Source of the DNA: Candidatus Magasanikiibacteriota bacterium
GTDB lineage: Bacteria; Patescibacteriota; Patescibacteriia; Magasanikbacterales; UBA922
Direction: 5' to 3'
Assembly: GCA_016214105.1 (NCBI GenBank)
Contig: JACRPD010000054.1
Coordinates: 1 to 11,379, forward strand
Length of the DNA: 11,379 nucleotides
Below the pieces are notes generated by a model that worked only from the letters and a program-made list of their open reading frames with translations, was not told where the DNA came from and did no database searches. Made by a program: the position numbers and the translations under genes. Positions 10,166 through 11,379 of the stretch are shown here, in pieces. Positions within the stretch are counted from its first letter, which is position 1; each line of letters begins with the position of its first letter.

Positions 10166-11023
10166 TCATTTCTGGCAACCCGGACAAAAATGCGTGCCGC
10201 GGCCGTTTAGCTTAATTTTCTTGATAACCGTCTTACAGCGCCGGCACTTCTCTCCGACCCGGCCATAAACATTCAAAAGCTTTTTGAATCCGCCAATCCG
10301 ACCATCGCTATCCACATAACTGCTGAAAGTCGTGCCGCGCTTGTTAATTGATTTTCTAATAACACTCTCAATTGAACGATACAATTTGTTGGCTTGCACC
10401 CCTGTCAGCTTGGAAACTTTCACTGCCGGCCTGATGCCAGCCAAAAAACAGCTTTCATCAGCGTAGATATTACCAATGCCCGCGAACAAACTCTGATTTA
10501 ATAATGCCGACTTAATACTGGTTTTTTTATTTTGCAACCGCGATAAAAAATTTTTAAAAGTAAAATCTTTTGTCAGCGGCTCAATCCCGTACTTTGATTT
10601 GATTTCTGCCAATTCTTTCTCGCCGACCAAATGCAAATAACCAAACCGCCGCAAATCATTAAAATACAAAACGCTCTTGTCCGCGAAAATAAACTCGGCT
10701 CTGGTGTAATTCCCCGGCAACTCAACCTGTCCTGAATCCGAATGGCCGCCGGCGACCACCTCTCTCCCTCGCCGATAAATTAACTGGCCGGTCATTTTTA
10801 AATGCACCAACAAATAATTACCTTTTCCTGATAAAACAAAAATCAGCAACTTTCCGACTCTGCCAATATCAACAAGTTTTTTGCCGATTAAAAAACGCGC
10901 GAATGCGGCGCGGCTTTTATTCAATCTTGCCTTAACCGTCGTTTTAACGCCAATAATTTTTTTATTCAATATTTTTTTTCTCAAATCTTGGCGGATTGTT
11001 TCCACTTCCGGAAGTTCTGGCAT
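10166..11023 (-). CDS. mutM: Formamidopyrimidine-DNA glycosylase (Fpg)
   Basis: This 285-residue DNA repair enzyme removes oxidised purines such as 8-oxoguanine and nicks the abasic site. The N-terminus is MPELPEVE, where Pro2 becomes the catalytic N-terminal residue after Met removal and Glu3 assists. Lys58 (in VGKLLIF) corresponds to the conserved beta-hairpin lysine. LLVHLKMTGQL (71-81), FNDLRRFG (121-128), the helix-two-turn-helix with GIGNIYADESCFLAGIRP (172-189), and the C-terminal zinc finger with C250, C253, C270 and C273 plus GRGTHFCPGCQ are all intact. The ATG at 11023 is required to expose Pro2, so upstream in-frame codons that run into the tRNA are not used. Only two bases separate the ATG from the CCA end of tRNA-Thr(UGU), so any ribosome binding site would be inside the tRNA. 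Confidence 0.96.
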   Translation of the reverse strand: MPELPEVETIRQDLRKKILNKKIIGVKTTVKARLNKSRAAFARFLIGKKLVDIGRVGKLLIFVLSGKGNYLLVHLKMTGQLIYRRGREVVAGGHSDSGQVELPGNYTRAEFIFADKSVLYFNDLRRFGYLHLVGEKELAEIKSKYGIEPLTKDFTFKNFLSRLQNKKTSIKSALLNQSLFAGIGNIYADESCFLAGIRPAVKVSKLTGVQANKLYRSIESVIRKSINKRGTTFSSYVDSDGRIGGFKKLLNVYGRVGEKCRRCKTVIKKIKLNGRGTHFCPGCQK

Positions 11024-11025
11024 AT

Positions 11026-11101
11026 TGGAGCCACCCATCGGAATCGAACCGATAACCTATGGTTTACAAAACCATTGCTCTGCCAATTGAGCTAGGGTGG
11101 C
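11026..11101 (-). tRNA. tRNA-Thr (anticodon UGU), CCA encoded
   Basis: Acceptor GCCACCC (11095-11101) pairs with GGGTGGC (11030-11036); discriminator U at 11029. Anticodon stem ATGGT/ACCAT with loop TTTGTAA gives UGU. T-arm ATCGG TTCGATT CCGAT is normal. CCA is encoded (11026-11028), unlike in the other three tRNAs here. Two bases later comes the mutM ATG. Confidence 0.95.
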
Positions 11102-11218
11102 ATGTTGTGGGCCTTTCTGTACGACGTTAGAACTGCGGTGGAGGAGGAGATGGAGAAAGGAGACGATGACGTCCGATGCTTGAATATGCTGTCTCTGAAT
11201 GGCCAGCCTAATTGTTGC

Positions 11219-11379
11219 CTATTCTACCACTAATAATATCCCATGTCCAGTGCTAGTCTTGTACAATACAACATGAGCCCTAAATAGCTGCCCGTTCCAA
11301 TGCAAAATGAGCCCGAAGGGCCCATTGAGCAGAGGCGCGGAATCGTTCATACTGAAGGTTACTATGACTATCATTATGA
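11219..11379 (-). CDS. Partial small ORF, unknown, cut by the window edge
   Basis: The frame is open from the right edge to a TAG at 11219-11221, giving at least 52 residues: it runs through MIVIVTFSMNDSAPLLNGP, then FGLILHWNGQLFRAHVV and LYKTSTGHGILLVVE. Alternating hydrophobic and polar residues and the balanced composition look protein-like, but I recognise no family. The start is unknown: an ATG exists at 11374 and another at 11350, or the gene continues outside. No SD is seen before either ATG. Its last codons overlap the likely promoter of the next unit, so the -10 TAGAAT contains bases of its final codons. An open frame of this length can arise by chance, so this is tentative. Confidence 0.4.
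   Translation of the reverse strand, partial: IMIVIVTFSMNDSAPLLNGPFGLILHWNGQLFRAHVVLYKTSTGHGILLVVE
11221..11249 (-). promoter_or_regulatory. Likely promoter of tRNA-Thr(UGU) - mutM
   Basis: TGGACA (11249-11244), a 17-base spacer ending in TGG, and TAGAAT (11226-11221) on the minus strand: an extended -10. The start would be near 11214, leaving a leader of about 110 bases (11102-11214) before the tRNA. I see no gene in that leader on the minus strand; it is pyrimidine-rich around 11136-11160. Confidence 0.6.

Noticed and set aside
11150..11233. 27-aa plus-strand frame after GGAGGAGG
   Set aside because: The SD-like purine run is attractive, but there is no plus-strand promoter, it is short, and it lies in the leader of a minus-strand tRNA operon.
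11305..11322. GGGCCC/GGGCTC hairpin with TTTT as a terminator on the minus strand
   Set aside because: The T-run is short and the hairpin is inside an open frame that continues past it.
1..11379. CRISPR array or insertion sequence
   Set aside because: No regularly spaced direct repeats with unique spacers and no transposase; the tandem repeats are short-period and directly abutting.

Overview
The window looks like a piece of a Candidatus Patescibacteria (CPR, Parcubacteria-like) chromosome. This is inferred from gene content and style: a Mur ligase without the usual N-terminal domain, a DUF2207 protein with a poly-glycine tail, a solitary PemK-type toxin, very tight packing, near absence of Shine-Dalgarno sequences, several promoters lying directly on start codons, and many dispersed palindromic or short tandem repeats. 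TGA is used as a stop and TGG as Trp, so the code looks standard rather than the Gracilibacteria variant. Almost every gene is on the minus strand, so transcription runs from high to low coordinates.

Right end (about 9170-11379): a partial small ORF enters from the edge (11219-11379), followed by tRNA-Thr(UGU) - mutM, then tRNA-Thr(GGU) - rpmG (L33, only 54 aa), then an HNH nuclease gene that runs into tRNA-Trp(CCA), closed by a terminator. The tRNA-Thr / rpmG / tRNA-Trp series resembles the conserved bacterial cluster that normally continues to secE-nusG; here an HNH gene sits between rpmG and tRNA-Trp, and secE/nusG do not follow.

Middle (about 4240-9170): a cupredoxin lipoprotein with a four-helix membrane protein; a DEAD-box RNA helicase with a consensus promoter but an unresolved 5' end; a GC-richer 116-aa gene of unknown function with its own promoter, strong SD and terminator; a DUF2207 envelope protein; and, on the plus strand, a 99-aa two-helix membrane protein with its own promoter and terminator. 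That gene is divergent from the Mur ligase gene, and the two promoters share one -35 sequence.

Left end (1-4143): a Mur ligase followed by a bacterial PH-domain membrane protein, then an FtsB/DivIC-like division protein and a membrane-anchored parvulin foldase, then tRNA-Gly(CCC) and a PemK/MazF-like toxin. At the extreme left a consensus plus-strand promoter and a strong intrinsic terminator bracket a roughly 70-nt stretch with no gene: a candidate small RNA convergent with the toxin gene.

Three themes stand out. (1) Dispersed palindromes and short tandem repeats appear inside coding regions in frame: FtsB-like, Mur ligase (four places) and DUF2207. (2) Several promoters place the start site within a few bases of the ATG (leaderless mRNAs). 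(3) Protein genes are joined directly to tRNA genes, so tRNA processing would define mRNA ends.
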